Both the position numbers and the translations under genes were made by a program. A stretch of DNA of 31,250 nt from SIG607 sp045533195. Lineage in GTDB: Bacteria; Bacillota; Clostridia; Oscillospirales; Acutalibacteraceae. Every line of letters starts with the position of its first letter. Within the stretch, counting starts at the first letter, position 1. The stretch lies in NCBI GenBank assembly GCA_045533195.1, contig JAZSHI010000011.1, forward strand, positions 1 through 31,250. The letters are read 5' to 3'. Shown here piece after piece: positions 1 to 8,461 of this stretch. The notes below the pieces were generated by a model. That model made no database searches, was not told the DNA's origin, and saw only the letters and a list, made by a program, of their open reading frames with translations.

Positions 1-245
1 GGGGCACCCAAAAGCCCGTAAGGATAGGCGTCACGCAAATCAGCCTTAGTTATAAAGGGAAGCTTTTTAAGGTCATCTACGCCTTTAATATCATCAGGTG
101 TAACGCCCTTTTCTTCCATCTTTTTGCGGTAATAAGGCACATTATCCCAAACGCGTCTGATCTGTTTTACAAGACGTTCGTTCTGCCACTCACGAATCTG
201 CTCACGAGAGGCGGTTTCAATTTCGGGTTGATAATAATTGCTCAT
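1..245 (-). CDS. paaK: Phenylacetate-CoA ligase, N-terminal part (cut by window edge)
   Basis: Only the first 81 codons are present; the rest lies beyond the left edge. The protein begins MSNYYQPEIETASREQ and ends in the window with ADLRDAYPYGLLGA. This N-terminal block closely matches the complete paaK at 8819, which has the same YQxEIE opening and the same ADLRDAYPYGLLG segment. The family activates phenylacetate or other arylacetates to the CoA thioester with ATP. The start has a good ribosome site (AAAGGAG, 11 bases before the ATG). It follows iorB on the same strand after a 44-base gap, so it is the third gene of an iorA-iorB-paaK operon. The nucleotide-binding motifs cannot be checked here. 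By symmetry with the plus-strand copy, an ACT-domain gene may follow outside the window. Confidence 0.88.
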   Translation of the reverse strand, partial: MSNYYQPEIETASREQIREWQNERLVKQIRRVWDNVPYYRKKMEEKGVTPDDIKGVDDLKKLPFITKADLRDAYPYGLLGA

Positions 246-289
246 TGGCTTTTGCACTCCTTTGGTGAAATATTTTCGCCGTTTAAAAT

Positions 290-865
290 TTATTCAATTG
301 CTTTGCCAAGGGCAAAGGCTTTTTTATTAAGCTCAAGGAATTTAGGGGGAACACTGCTTTCAATGGCTTTATTCCACTCATCCTCGGTAAAATCAAAATA
401 CTTGGAAAGAATACCCATAAGCACTATATTTACAGCCTTGGCGGAGCCTGCCTCCTCAGCAAGAGAAAGCGCATCCACTGCTACAAGGTCAATACCCGCC
501 GCTTTGATTTTTTCACTTAAAGCTTCGGGGTATTCCTGAGCGCCTGTAATAACAGGCATTGGATTGATTTGCTGTGTGTTAGTAATAATTTTGCCATCAG
601 GTTTTAAAAATTCGGTATAACGGGCGGCCTCCAGCATTTCAAAAGAAACAATAAAATCTGCTTCGCCCTTATCGATAATCGGAGAATAAACCTTATCTCC
701 AAAGCGAACATAGGTTACAACACTACCGCCGCGCTGACTCATACCGTGAACCTCTGATACCTTAATATCATAGCCCTTAGTAAGAAGCAATTTACCCAAA
801 AGTTTTGAAGCAAGAAGACTACCTTGACCGCCAACGCCAACTATCATTACGTTTTTAGTTTCCAT
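290..865 (-). CDS. iorB: Indolepyruvate:ferredoxin oxidoreductase, beta subunit (copy 1)
   Basis: The 191-residue product is the gamma-type domain of a 2-oxoacid:ferredoxin oxidoreductase. It has the N-terminal glycine-rich signature VGVGGQGSLLASKLLG (about residues 9-24) and the conserved VHGMSQRGGSVVTYVRFG block (about 38-56). With IorA it forms the enzyme that interconverts aryl-2-oxoacids (indolepyruvate, phenylpyruvate, hydroxyphenylpyruvate) and arylacetyl-CoA plus CO2, with ferredoxin as electron carrier, in the cytoplasm. The length is normal for IorB. The gene starts two bases after the iorA stop, and its ribosome site lies inside the last codons of iorA, so the two are translationally coupled. 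The protein is clearly a paralogue of the one at 7847. Confidence 0.95.
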   Translation of the reverse strand: METKNVMIVGVGGQGSLLASKLLGKLLLTKGYDIKVSEVHGMSQRGGSVVTYVRFGDKVYSPIIDKGEADFIVSFEMLEAARYTEFLKPDGKIITNTQQINPMPVITGAQEYPEALSEKIKAAGIDLVAVDALSLAEEAGSAKAVNIVLMGILSKYFDFTEDEWNKAIESSVPPKFLELNKKAFALGKAIE

Positions 866-867
866 TT

Positions 868-2607
868 TTATGCCTCCTCACCGCTTTTTAAAGCGCCAAA
901 CTTACAAAGCTGCTTACAAACACCGCAACCTGTGCAAAGGGTGTTATCAATAACGGCTTTACCATCCTTCATACTGATTGCAGGACAACCAATCTTCATA
1001 CACATTTTACAGCTTTTGCATTTAGCTGTATCAACTACAAGTGGTTTATTATATTTAACGTATTTAAGAAGTGCGCAAGGACGGCGAGAGATAATAACTG
1101 ATGGCTCCTCAGCTGCAAGCTCCTCTTTAATAGCGGCATCACATTCGGCAAGATCGTAAGGGTCAACAACACGAACACGCTTAATACCAACAGATTTACA
1201 AAGAGCCTCAAGGTCGATTTTAGATGCGGGGTCACCCTTAAGATTATAGCCTGTTGTTGGGTTTTGCTGATGACCGGTCATACCGGTAATAGAGTTATCT
1301 AAAATAATTACGGTAGAATTTGAACTGTTGTAGGCGATATTTACAAGACCGGTTATACCCGAATGCATAAAGGTAGAATCGCCAATAACTGCAACCGATT
1401 TACCGGAAGTTGCATCATTCTGAGCCTTATTAAAGCCGTGAAGGCCTGACACAGAAGCGCCCATACAAACAACGGCATCGATAGCATTAAGTGGAGCAAC
1501 TGCACCCAAGGTATAACAACCTATATCACCAATAACGGTGATTTTGTTTTTAGAAAGGGTGTAGAAAAGTCCGCGATGGGGACAGCCTGCACACATAACG
1601 GGAGGACGGTTAGGAATAACTGCATCCACCTTCGCGCCGATTTGTGTTTCAATGCCAAACCTTTCGGCAACCATATTTTGACTAATTTCGCCAATATTAG
1701 AGAAAATTTCCTTACCTTTGGGGTTAAGACCCAAACTGCGGCAATGGGTTTCGATAAATGCATCAAGCTCTTCAACAACCACAAGCTCATCAACCGAAGC
1801 GGCAAAATCTAAAATTGATTTTTCAGGCATAGGCCAGATAAGACCAAGTTTATAAACGGGGTATTTATCACCAAAAATCTCCATAAGATACTGATAAGAG
1901 GTTGAAGAAGTAATAATTCCCTTTTTATTACATTCGCCCTTTTCAATTAGGTTAACAGATGCGGTTTCAGCATACTCTATTAAAGCTTTGGTACGCTGTT
2001 CTACAACGGGATGACGGAGCTTTGCATTGCCCGGCATCATTATGTATTTCTGAGGATTTTTCTCATAAGGCTTGCTTGCCTCTACCCTATCTCCCTGCTC
2101 TACAACACTTTGTGAGTGAGATACACGGGTGCACATTTTTATAAGAACGGGGGTATCAAACTTTTCCGAAAGCTCGTAAGCAAGCTTTGTAAAGGCAATC
2201 GCCTCGGCAGAATCGGCAGGCTCCAGCATAGGAATTTTAGAGCTTAAGGCATAGTGTCTGGAATCCTGCTCATTTTGTGATGAATGCATACCTGCATCAT
2301 CGGCAACGGCAATAACCATACCTGCATTAACACCTGTATAAGAGATGGTAAAAAGTGGGTCGGCGGCAACATTAAGACCAACGTGCTTCATACCGCAAAA
2401 ACTTCTTTTACCTGCCAAAGCGGCACCAAAAGCCGATTCCATAGCAACCTTTTCATTAGGCGCCCACTCGGCGTAAATTTCACTATATTTTGCTACATAT
2501 TCTGTGATTTCGGTACTAGGGGTACCGGGGTAGCTTGAAACAAAGCTACAACCCGCTTCATAAAGACCGCGAGCAACTGCTTCGTTACCCAGCATTAAAG
2601 TTTTCAT
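868..2607 (-). CDS. iorA: Indolepyruvate:ferredoxin oxidoreductase, alpha subunit (copy 1)
   Basis: 579 residues, full length for IorA. The N-terminal pyrimidine-binding domain carries SSYPGTPSTEITE (about residues 24-36) and the NEKVA segment with the catalytic-type glutamate. The central TPP domain contains MCAGCPHRG, GDIGCYTLG and a GDSTFMHSGITGLVN...DNS diphosphate-binding stretch. The C-terminal tail has two [4Fe-4S] motifs, CKSCKMCMKIGCP and CTGCGVCKQLC. The enzyme oxidatively decarboxylates aryl-pyruvates to arylacetyl-CoA, or runs in reverse given low-potential ferredoxin; which direction applies here is not visible from the protein. The start has GGAGG ten bases upstream. It is the first gene of an iorA-iorB-paaK operon with its own promoter at 2642-2671. 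Confidence 0.96.
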   Translation of the reverse strand: MKTLMLGNEAVARGLYEAGCSFVSSYPGTPSTEITEYVAKYSEIYAEWAPNEKVAMESAFGAALAGKRSFCGMKHVGLNVAADPLFTISYTGVNAGMVIAVADDAGMHSSQNEQDSRHYALSSKIPMLEPADSAEAIAFTKLAYELSEKFDTPVLIKMCTRVSHSQSVVEQGDRVEASKPYEKNPQKYIMMPGNAKLRHPVVEQRTKALIEYAETASVNLIEKGECNKKGIITSSTSYQYLMEIFGDKYPVYKLGLIWPMPEKSILDFAASVDELVVVEELDAFIETHCRSLGLNPKGKEIFSNIGEISQNMVAERFGIETQIGAKVDAVIPNRPPVMCAGCPHRGLFYTLSKNKITVIGDIGCYTLGAVAPLNAIDAVVCMGASVSGLHGFNKAQNDATSGKSVAVIGDSTFMHSGITGLVNIAYNSSNSTVIILDNSITGMTGHQQNPTTGYNLKGDPASKIDLEALCKSVGIKRVRVVDPYDLAECDAAIKEELAAEEPSVIISRRPCALLKYVKYNKPLVVDTAKCKSCKMCMKIGCPAISMKDGKAVIDNTLCTGCGVCKQLCKFGALKSGEEA

Positions 2608-2641
2608 AAGGAATTTTCCTCCAAAAAATAAATTACCATAA

Positions 2642-2680
2642 ATTATAACATAAAGCCAAAGGGTTGTGCAACCTTTTGGC
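2642..2680 (-). promoter_or_regulatory. Promoter of minus-strand iorA with overlapping palindrome
   Basis: On the minus strand a TTGCAC -35 (2666-2671) is followed after 18 bases by a perfect TATAAT -10 (2642-2647). A 26-bp imperfect palindrome (2655-2680, arms GCCAAA.GGTTG and CAACC.TTTGGC) covers the -35 box, a typical repressor-operator position. The same palindrome could instead act as a weak terminator hairpin for the symporter transcript ending at 2707, but the run after it (TTTATGTT) is a poor U-tract. The regulator is unknown. Confidence 0.65.
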
Positions 2681-2706
2681 CCTATTTTTTTGTATTTTTT
2701 TACAAA

Positions 2707-4236
2707 TTATTCACCGATGGAATGCTTGGAAGTTACTGTAACCTCTTTATCATAGCAAGAGAAAACCTCTTCAACCTGAGATTTATCGGGCTTTTTGGTA
2801 AGTAAACTTACCACGGGAACAATTATTAAACCTGCCAGCATACAGAATGCACCTGCGTTAATAGGTGACTGTAATATAGTGGGGAATGCAGATTTAATAA
2901 GCATATTGAGAATCATAAATACTGTTGAGAAGACAATGTTGACCCAGACTGCCGCTTTTGTGGTGCGCTTCCAGTATAAACCGTAAAGGAAAGGAGCAAG
3001 GAATGCGCCTGCCAAAGCGCCCCAGGAAATGCCCATAAGCTGAGCTATAAAGGTTACATTGGACTGATGCTGCATAATTGCAATAAATGCGGATATTGCA
3101 ATGAACACAACAATCAGAACACGCATTATAAATACCTGTTTTTTCTCGCTTAAGTTCTTTGAAATTTTGCCCTTAATAAAGTCAAGAGTAAGGGTTGAGC
3201 TTGATGCCATAACAAGTGATGAAAGGGTTGACATAGAAGCCGAAAGCACAAGTACTATAACAAGTGAAACTATAACAGATGGTAAATCCTTTATCATAGT
3301 AGGAACAATAGAATCGAAAAGCACCTTGCCGTTTTTAACTGACGGTTCATAGAGTCTGCCAAATCCGCCCAGAAAATAACATCCGCCTGCCACGATTATA
3401 GCAAAAACAGTAGAAATAACCGTACCCTTTTTAATGGAATCTTCATTTTTTATGGAATAGAATTTACCCACCATCTGAGGAAGTCCCCAAGTGCCTAAGG
3501 AGGTAAGCATTATAACAAAGAAAAGGAAAATCGGGTTAGGTCCGAAAATCGCGGTGTACTGTGTTCCTGCTTTTACACCCAGACTTTCTGCCGCCGCATT
3601 AAATCCGCCGTGTGAAGTGAGAACCGATGCAATTACGGCAATAATTCCCGCAAGCATTATTATTCCCTGAATAAAATCATTGATTGCCGTAGCCATATAG
3701 CCGCCGAAAATAACGTAAACGCCTGTCAGCACCGACATAGCCACAACTATTATCCAGTAATCAATGTGAAATACATTATTGAAAAGCGAGGAAAGTCCGT
3801 TATAGAGGGACGCGGTATATGGAATAAGGAATATAAATACTATAAAAGAAGCAACTACCTTTAATTTTTTGCTGTCATAACGCTTTTCAAAGAAATCGGG
3901 CATTGTTTTACTGCCTAAATGCTGCGTCATTACCCTTGTGCGTCTGCCGAGCACCGTCCAAGCAAGAAGGGAACCTATAAAAGCATTACCAAGACCTATC
4001 CATGTGGAAGCAAGACCGAAATTCCAACCGAACTGACCTGCATAGCCTACAAATATTACCGCAGAAAAATAGGACGTACCGAAAGCAAAGGCGGTAAGCC
4101 ACGGGCCGACGTTTCTGCCGCCAAGGACAAAGCCGTCAACGTTGGTGGAATTTTTTCTGCAATAAAAGCCTACACCTATCATAAGACCGAAGAAAAGAAT
4201 TAACATCGGTATGGTAATTAAAGCTGTGTTACTCAT
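2707..4236 (-). CDS. Sodium:solute symporter (SSS family)
   Basis: The 509-residue product has the alternating hydrophobic pattern of a 12-13 helix SSS-family permease (the PanF/PutP/SglT fold). The N-terminal region has GFVLGGRNVGPWLTAFAFGTSYFSAVIFVGYAG, the usual SSS TM1 environment. The central part has AINDFIQGIIMLAG and TWGLPQMVGKFYSI, also typical of the family. It probably imports a small organic acid or amino acid with Na+; the substrate cannot be read from the sequence. An upstream GTG in frame (4257) was rejected because AAAGGAG lies downstream of it, nine bases before the ATG at 4236. It diverges from the CoA ligase at 4457 under a shared operator, which suggests co-regulated uptake and activation of one carboxylate, perhaps an arylacetate (inference). 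Confidence 0.9.
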   Translation of the reverse strand: MSNTALITIPMLILFFGLMIGVGFYCRKNSTNVDGFVLGGRNVGPWLTAFAFGTSYFSAVIFVGYAGQFGWNFGLASTWIGLGNAFIGSLLAWTVLGRRTRVMTQHLGSKTMPDFFEKRYDSKKLKVVASFIVFIFLIPYTASLYNGLSSLFNNVFHIDYWIIVVAMSVLTGVYVIFGGYMATAINDFIQGIIMLAGIIAVIASVLTSHGGFNAAAESLGVKAGTQYTAIFGPNPIFLFFVIMLTSLGTWGLPQMVGKFYSIKNEDSIKKGTVISTVFAIIVAGGCYFLGGFGRLYEPSVKNGKVLFDSIVPTMIKDLPSVIVSLVIVLVLSASMSTLSSLVMASSSTLTLDFIKGKISKNLSEKKQVFIMRVLIVVFIAISAFIAIMQHQSNVTFIAQLMGISWGALAGAFLAPFLYGLYWKRTTKAAVWVNIVFSTVFMILNMLIKSAFPTILQSPINAGAFCMLAGLIIVPVVSLLTKKPDKSQVEEVFSCYDKEVTVTSKHSIGE

Positions 4237-4254
4237 TTCTATTTTCTCCTTTCG

Positions 4255-4418
4255 CACTTTAAAGGTTTAAAGCGTTGAATCGATGTTATCACTTTAGCAC
4301 TTTAAAGCAAAAATGTCAAGGGCTTTTTCAAAAAATTTAAAATTTTCTTAAAAAAACGGCTTTTTTAGGCTTTTCCGTCATTTTCTTGTTGACAAACACG
4401 CTTTAAAGTGTTAAAGTG
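4255..4418. promoter_or_regulatory. Divergent promoters with three copies of a 19-bp operator-like sequence
   Basis: Both promoters have a perfect TTGACA -35 and a TAAAGT -10 at 17-bp spacing: plus strand 4389-4394 / 4412-4417, minus strand 4314-4319 / 4291-4296. The 19-bp sequence GCTTTAAAGTGYTAAAGTG fills each spacer and -10 (4400-4418 on plus, 4290-4308 on minus). A third related copy (CACTTTAAAGGTTTAAAGC, 4255-4273) sits downstream of the minus-strand start point. All fit CACTTTA-N4-TTTAAAGC read in one orientation. The position between -35 and -10 argues for repression. The cognate regulator is not identified in this window. Confidence 0.8.
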
Positions 4419-4456
4419 TATATATTAATGTTTATATGTAAAATGAGGTTTATATA

Positions 4457-6091
4457 ATGACTATTGTTCACCTTCTTGAAAGAAATGCAAAAGAATTTGC
4501 AAATGATACGGCGCTGGTTGAAATTAATCCCGACCAACCCGAAACAAGAAAGCTTACGTGGAATGAATATGAACTTGTTCAGCCCACCAATAAAAAACAC
4601 TACCGCAGAGAGATAAGCTGGGAGGTATTTAACGAAAAAGCCAACCGTCTTGCCAATATGCTTACCGCTAACGGTATAGGCAAAGGGAAAAAGGTTGCTA
4701 TACTTTTGATGAACTGTATCGACTGGCTTCCTATTTATTTCGGAATTTTAAAGGCAGGAGCATTGGCTGTTCCTCTTAACTTCCGTTATTCCTCCGACGA
4801 AATCGACTACTGTCTTGATTTAGCCGAAGCCGACGTGCTTATTTTCGGTAATGAATTTGTAGGACGAGTTGAAGCCGTTGCTGAAAAAATCAGCAAAAAA
4901 TGCACACTTATATATTTGGGCGCAGGCTGTCCTGCTTTTGCCGATGACTATAATGACCTTATAAGCGAGTTTTCGGGTAGTTTCCCCGAATGTACTCTTA
5001 CTGAGGAAGACGATGCCGCAATTTATTTTTCATCCGGTACCACAGGCTTCCCCAAAGCCATTTTGCATAAGCACAGAAGTCTTATTCACTCCTGCAGAGT
5101 TGAACAGGCACACCACGGACAAACAAAGGATGACTGTTTTTTGTGTATCCCTCCCCTTTATCATACGGGCGCAAAGATGCATTGGTTCGGCAGCCTCCTT
5201 GTAGGCGGAAAGGCTGTTATTCTTAAGGGTACCGCTTCAAAGAGTATTTTAGAAGCGGCAAGCAGTGAAAAGTGCTCTATTGTATGGCTCCTTGTTCCTT
5301 GGGCTCAGGATATTTTAAACGCTATTGAGCGAGGCGAAATCGACCTTAAGGATTACGACCTTTCTAATTGGAGACTTATGCACATAGGCGCTCAGCCCGT
5401 TCCTCAAAGTCTTATTAAGCGTTGGCTTGAAATATTCCCCAATCATCAGTATGATACAAACTACGGACTCAGCGAGTCCATTGGCCCCGGCGCTGTGCAT
5501 TTAGGCGTTGAAAACGTACATAAGGTAGGCGCTATCGGTATCCCCGGATATGGTTGGGAAATCAAAATCGTTTCTCCCGAAGGTGAAACCGTAAAGCAGG
5601 GCGAGGTTGGTGAGCTTTGCCTTAAGGGCCCCGGTGTTATGACCTGTTATTACAGAGACGAAAAAGCCACCAACGATTCCTTAAAGGACGGTTGGCTATA
5701 TACGGGCGATATGGCAATGCAGGATGAAGATGGCTTTATTTATCTTGTTGACCGTAAGAAAGACGTTATTATTACGGGCGGCGAAAACCTCTATCCCGTA
5801 CAGATAGAAAACTTTATGGCAGGATATGAGAAGATTAAGGACGTTGCCGTAATCGGTCTTCCCGACGTCAGACTGGGCGAAATTGCCGCTGCCATTATTG
5901 AAGTTAAGAAGGGTATGACCTGCACAGAAGAGGAAATAAATGAATTCTGTATGGCGCTTCCCCGTTATAAGCGTCCCCGCAAAATTATTTTTGCCGACGT
6001 TCCCCGTAATCCCACAGGCAAAATCGAAAAACCCAAGCTCCGTAAAATTTACGGCGCAGAAGGTCTTGTTGATTCTCAGAACAAATCTTAA
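4457..6091 (+). CDS. AMP-forming acyl/aryl-CoA ligase
   Basis: 544-residue member of the ANL adenylate-forming superfamily. Motifs in order: the phosphate loop YFSSGTTGFPKAI (about residues 191-203), NYGLSES (aromatic/Glu motif), YTGDMAMQDEDGF with the ribose-binding Asp, DRKKDVIITGGENLYPVQIE (hinge), and the C-terminal PRNPTGKIEKPKLR with the catalytic Lys. It should activate a carboxylate to acyl-AMP and then acyl-CoA in the cytoplasm. The N-terminus has the extended NEYELVQPTNKKHYRREISWEVF segment seen in many anaerobic acyl-CoA ligases, so it is not an artefact. It is first in an operon with iorA (17-base gap) and iorB. The link to IorAB hints at an arylacetate substrate but propionate- or fatty-acid-type substrates are not excluded. 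The ribosome site before the start is weak (GAGG, ten bases upstream). Confidence 0.9.
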   Translation: MTIVHLLERNAKEFANDTALVEINPDQPETRKLTWNEYELVQPTNKKHYRREISWEVFNEKANRLANMLTANGIGKGKKVAILLMNCIDWLPIYFGILKAGALAVPLNFRYSSDEIDYCLDLAEADVLIFGNEFVGRVEAVAEKISKKCTLIYLGAGCPAFADDYNDLISEFSGSFPECTLTEEDDAAIYFSSGTTGFPKAILHKHRSLIHSCRVEQAHHGQTKDDCFLCIPPLYHTGAKMHWFGSLLVGGKAVILKGTASKSILEAASSEKCSIVWLLVPWAQDILNAIERGEIDLKDYDLSNWRLMHIGAQPVPQSLIKRWLEIFPNHQYDTNYGLSESIGPGAVHLGVENVHKVGAIGIPGYGWEIKIVSPEGETVKQGEVGELCLKGPGVMTCYYRDEKATNDSLKDGWLYTGDMAMQDEDGFIYLVDRKKDVIITGGENLYPVQIENFMAGYEKIKDVAVIGLPDVRLGEIAAAIIEVKKGMTCTEEEINEFCMALPRYKRPRKIIFADVPRNPTGKIEKPKLRKIYGAEGLVDSQNKS

Positions 6092-6108
6092 AAAGAGGTA
6101 TGTGTTTT

Positions 6109-7833
6109 ATGAAAAAACTTATGATAGGTAATGCCGCTGTTGCAGCAGGTCTGCACGACGGCGGTCTTGGAGTAGTATCCAGTTATCCCGGTACTCCCTC
6201 CACCGAAATCACTGAATTTTTAGCTAAATATGACGATTTAAAGAGTGAATGGGCTCCCAACGAAAAGGTTGCCTGCGAGGTTGCCTTTGGCGCAAGTCTT
6301 GCAGGTGCAAGAGGCGCCTGCGCTATGAAGCACGTCGGCTTAAATGTTGCGGCCGACCCTCTTTTCACCCTTTCCTATACAGGTGTAAACGGAGGTATGG
6401 TAATATGCGTTGCCGATGACCCAGCTATGCATTCTTCACAGAATGAGCAGGATTCCCGTCATTATGCTATCGCTTCCAAGGTTCCTATGCTTGAACCCAG
6501 CGATTCTCAGGAAGCCTACGATTTTGCAAAATCCGCTTTCCTTCTTTCCGAAAAATTCGACACCCCCGTACTTCTTCGTATGTGCACACGTATTGCTCAC
6601 AGCCAGTCTGTTGTTGAAGTGGGCGTAGCAGAGCCTGCCGTACTTAAGGATTATGAAAAAAATCCTCAGAAGTTTATAATGATGCCGGGTAACGCCATTA
6701 AGCGTCACCCCGTTGTTGAAGAAAGAACTGCGCTTCTTGCTGAATTTGCAAACAACTGCATCTATAACAAGGTAGAAATGAACAGTAGTGATATCGGCAT
6801 TATTACTTCGGGTTGCTCCTATTTGTATGTAAAAGAGGTTTTGGGAGATACTGCAAGTATTCTTAAAATCGGTATGCCTAACCCCCTTCCCGAAAAGCTT
6901 ATTAAAGATTTTGCAAGTAAGGTTAAAAAGCTTTATATAATTGAAGAGCTTGACCCCGTTATTGAAAATCAGGTTAAGGCTATGGGCATTGAATGTGTCG
7001 GCAAAGAGCTTTTCTCCATTTTGGGAGAATTTTCTCAGAGCACCATTGCCAAGGCATTCGGCAAAGAGGATAACTATTCTGTTTGCGCAGACAGCATTAT
7101 TCCTCCCCGTCCTCCTATGATGTGCGCAGGCTGTCCTCACAGAGGTATGTTCTATACCCTTTCCAAAAACAAAATCACCGTTATGGGCGACATTGGATGC
7201 TATACCTTAGGCGCTGTTGCTCCCCTTAACGCCCTTGATTCCACGCTTTGTATGGGAGCGTCGGTTTCGGGACTTCACGGCTTTAATGCCGCAAGAGGCG
7301 AGGAAGCCGAAAAGAAGAGCGTTGCCGTTATCGGCGACTCCACCTTTATGCATTCGGGTATGACCGGTCTTGTAAACGTTGCTTATAACGCAACCAATTC
7401 CACCGTAATTATCCTTGATAACTCCATTACAGGTATGACAGGACATCAGCAGAACCCCACTACCGGCTTTAATATCAAAGGCGAAATTGCCGCAAAGGTT
7501 GATTTAGAGGCTCTTTGCAAAGCCCTTGGCATAAACAGAGTAAGGGTTGTTGACCCCTATGACCTTAAGGCTTGTGAATTGGCAGTTAAGGAAGAATTAT
7601 CCGCCAAGGAGCCTTCGGTTATTATTTCCCGCAGACCTTGTGTACTGCTTAAATCCGTTAAACACGAAGCGCCCTTAAAGGTAGAGGCAGACAAATGTAA
7701 ATCCTGCAAACGCTGTATGGGGCTGGGTTGCCCTGCAATAAGTCTTAAGGACGGCAAGGCAAAAATCGACAACACGCTATGCGTTGGCTGTGGTGTTTGT
7801 AAACAGCTTTGTGCATTTGATGCTATAGTTTAA
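6109..7833 (+). CDS. iorA: Indolepyruvate:ferredoxin oxidoreductase, alpha subunit (copy 2)
   Basis: 574 residues from the ATG at 6109, preferred over the ATG at 6100 because AGAGG lies ten bases before it. All IorA landmarks are present: SSYPGTPSTEITE, NEKVA, MCAGCPHRG, GDIGCYTLG, GDSTFMHSGMTGLVN, and the two C-terminal clusters CKSCKRCMGLGCP and CVGCGVCKQLC. It aligns end to end with the minus-strand copy at 868, with most residues identical by eye and differences concentrated around residues 200-330. Both copies therefore look functional. It lies between the CoA ligase and iorB in one operon. Two retained copies suggest different substrates, or opposite physiological directions (inference). 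Confidence 0.96.
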   Translation: MKKLMIGNAAVAAGLHDGGLGVVSSYPGTPSTEITEFLAKYDDLKSEWAPNEKVACEVAFGASLAGARGACAMKHVGLNVAADPLFTLSYTGVNGGMVICVADDPAMHSSQNEQDSRHYAIASKVPMLEPSDSQEAYDFAKSAFLLSEKFDTPVLLRMCTRIAHSQSVVEVGVAEPAVLKDYEKNPQKFIMMPGNAIKRHPVVEERTALLAEFANNCIYNKVEMNSSDIGIITSGCSYLYVKEVLGDTASILKIGMPNPLPEKLIKDFASKVKKLYIIEELDPVIENQVKAMGIECVGKELFSILGEFSQSTIAKAFGKEDNYSVCADSIIPPRPPMMCAGCPHRGMFYTLSKNKITVMGDIGCYTLGAVAPLNALDSTLCMGASVSGLHGFNAARGEEAEKKSVAVIGDSTFMHSGMTGLVNVAYNATNSTVIILDNSITGMTGHQQNPTTGFNIKGEIAAKVDLEALCKALGINRVRVVDPYDLKACELAVKEELSAKEPSVIISRRPCVLLKSVKHEAPLKVEADKCKSCKRCMGLGCPAISLKDGKAKIDNTLCVGCGVCKQLCAFDAIV

Positions 7834-7846
7834 GGAGGGCGTGAAA

Positions 7847-8416
7847 ATGACTAAAAGTGTTATGATAGTTGGTGTAGGCGGACAAGGAAGCCTACTTGCC
7901 TCAAAGCTTCTCGGCAGACTTCTTATGGATGAAGGCTTTGACGTTAAGGTTAGCGAGGTTCACGGTATGAGTCAGCGCGGCGGTAGTGTTGTAACCTACG
8001 TTCGTTTCGGCGAAAAGGTTTATTCCCCCATTATTGCCGAGGGCGAAGCCGATATAATTATTTCTTTTGAAAAGCTTGAAGCTGCCCGTTATGCAAAATT
8101 TCTTAAAAAAGACGGCAAAATCGTTGTAAATACTCAGCAGATAGATCCTATGCCTGTAATTATCGGCGCTGCCCAGTATCCTAATGAAGTTCTCAGCGAA
8201 CTTACCGACAAGGGTGTAGCCGTTGAAGCCCTTGATGCTCTTTCTTTAGCGGAAGAAGCAGGTTCAAGCAAGGCTGTTAATATAGTTTTAATGGGCAAAG
8301 CCGCTAAGTATTTCGATATTCCTTTTAAAAACTGGATAAAGGCTATTGAAAATACCGTTGCTCCGAAGTTCATAGAAATGAATAAAAAAGCCTTTGAGCT
8401 TGGATATAATTCATAA
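7847..8416 (+). CDS. iorB: Indolepyruvate:ferredoxin oxidoreductase, beta subunit (copy 2)
   Basis: 189 residues from the ATG at 7847; a GTG at 7841 is in frame, but the strong AAGGAGG (7832-7838) is spaced for the ATG. It carries the VGVGGQGSLLASKLLG glycine-rich signature and VHGMSQRGGSVVTYVRFG, as in copy 1. It is the small subunit partner of the adjacent IorA. The gene begins 13 bases after the iorA stop, whose TAA overlaps the ribosome site. No terminator is seen between its end and the T-box leader, so operon transcripts could run into the T-box, which would then control read-through to paaK. Confidence 0.95.
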   Translation: MTKSVMIVGVGGQGSLLASKLLGRLLMDEGFDVKVSEVHGMSQRGGSVVTYVRFGEKVYSPIIAEGEADIIISFEKLEAARYAKFLKKDGKIVVNTQQIDPMPVIIGAAQYPNEVLSELTDKGVAVEALDALSLAEEAGSSKAVNIVLMGKAAKYFDIPFKNWIKAIENTVAPKFIEMNKKAFELGYNS

Positions 8417-8426
8417 TAAAAAAGTA

Positions 8427-8455
8427 TTGACTTTTTTAATTTGCCGTGTTAAAAT
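8427..8455 (+). promoter_or_regulatory. Promoter of the T-box / paaK transcript
   Basis: TTGACT (8427-8432), 17-base spacer, TAAAAT (8450-8455), only 11 bases after the iorB stop. Expected start near 8462, directly before the first leader hairpin (CGTGTT.AAAACACG). Confidence 0.7.
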
Positions 8456-8461
8456 AAGGCA

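Noticed and set aside
2665..2676. Second ECF-type TGCAACCTTTT element on the plus strand
   Set aside because: It is one arm of the palindrome over the iorA promoter and points into the antisense of the symporter gene, so the resemblance is probably coincidental.
6436..7140. 234-codon open frame antisense to the plus-strand iorA
   Set aside because: It lies wholly inside a clearly coding gene with intact motifs on the other strand, has no ribosome site and resembles no protein; it is a codon-bias shadow.
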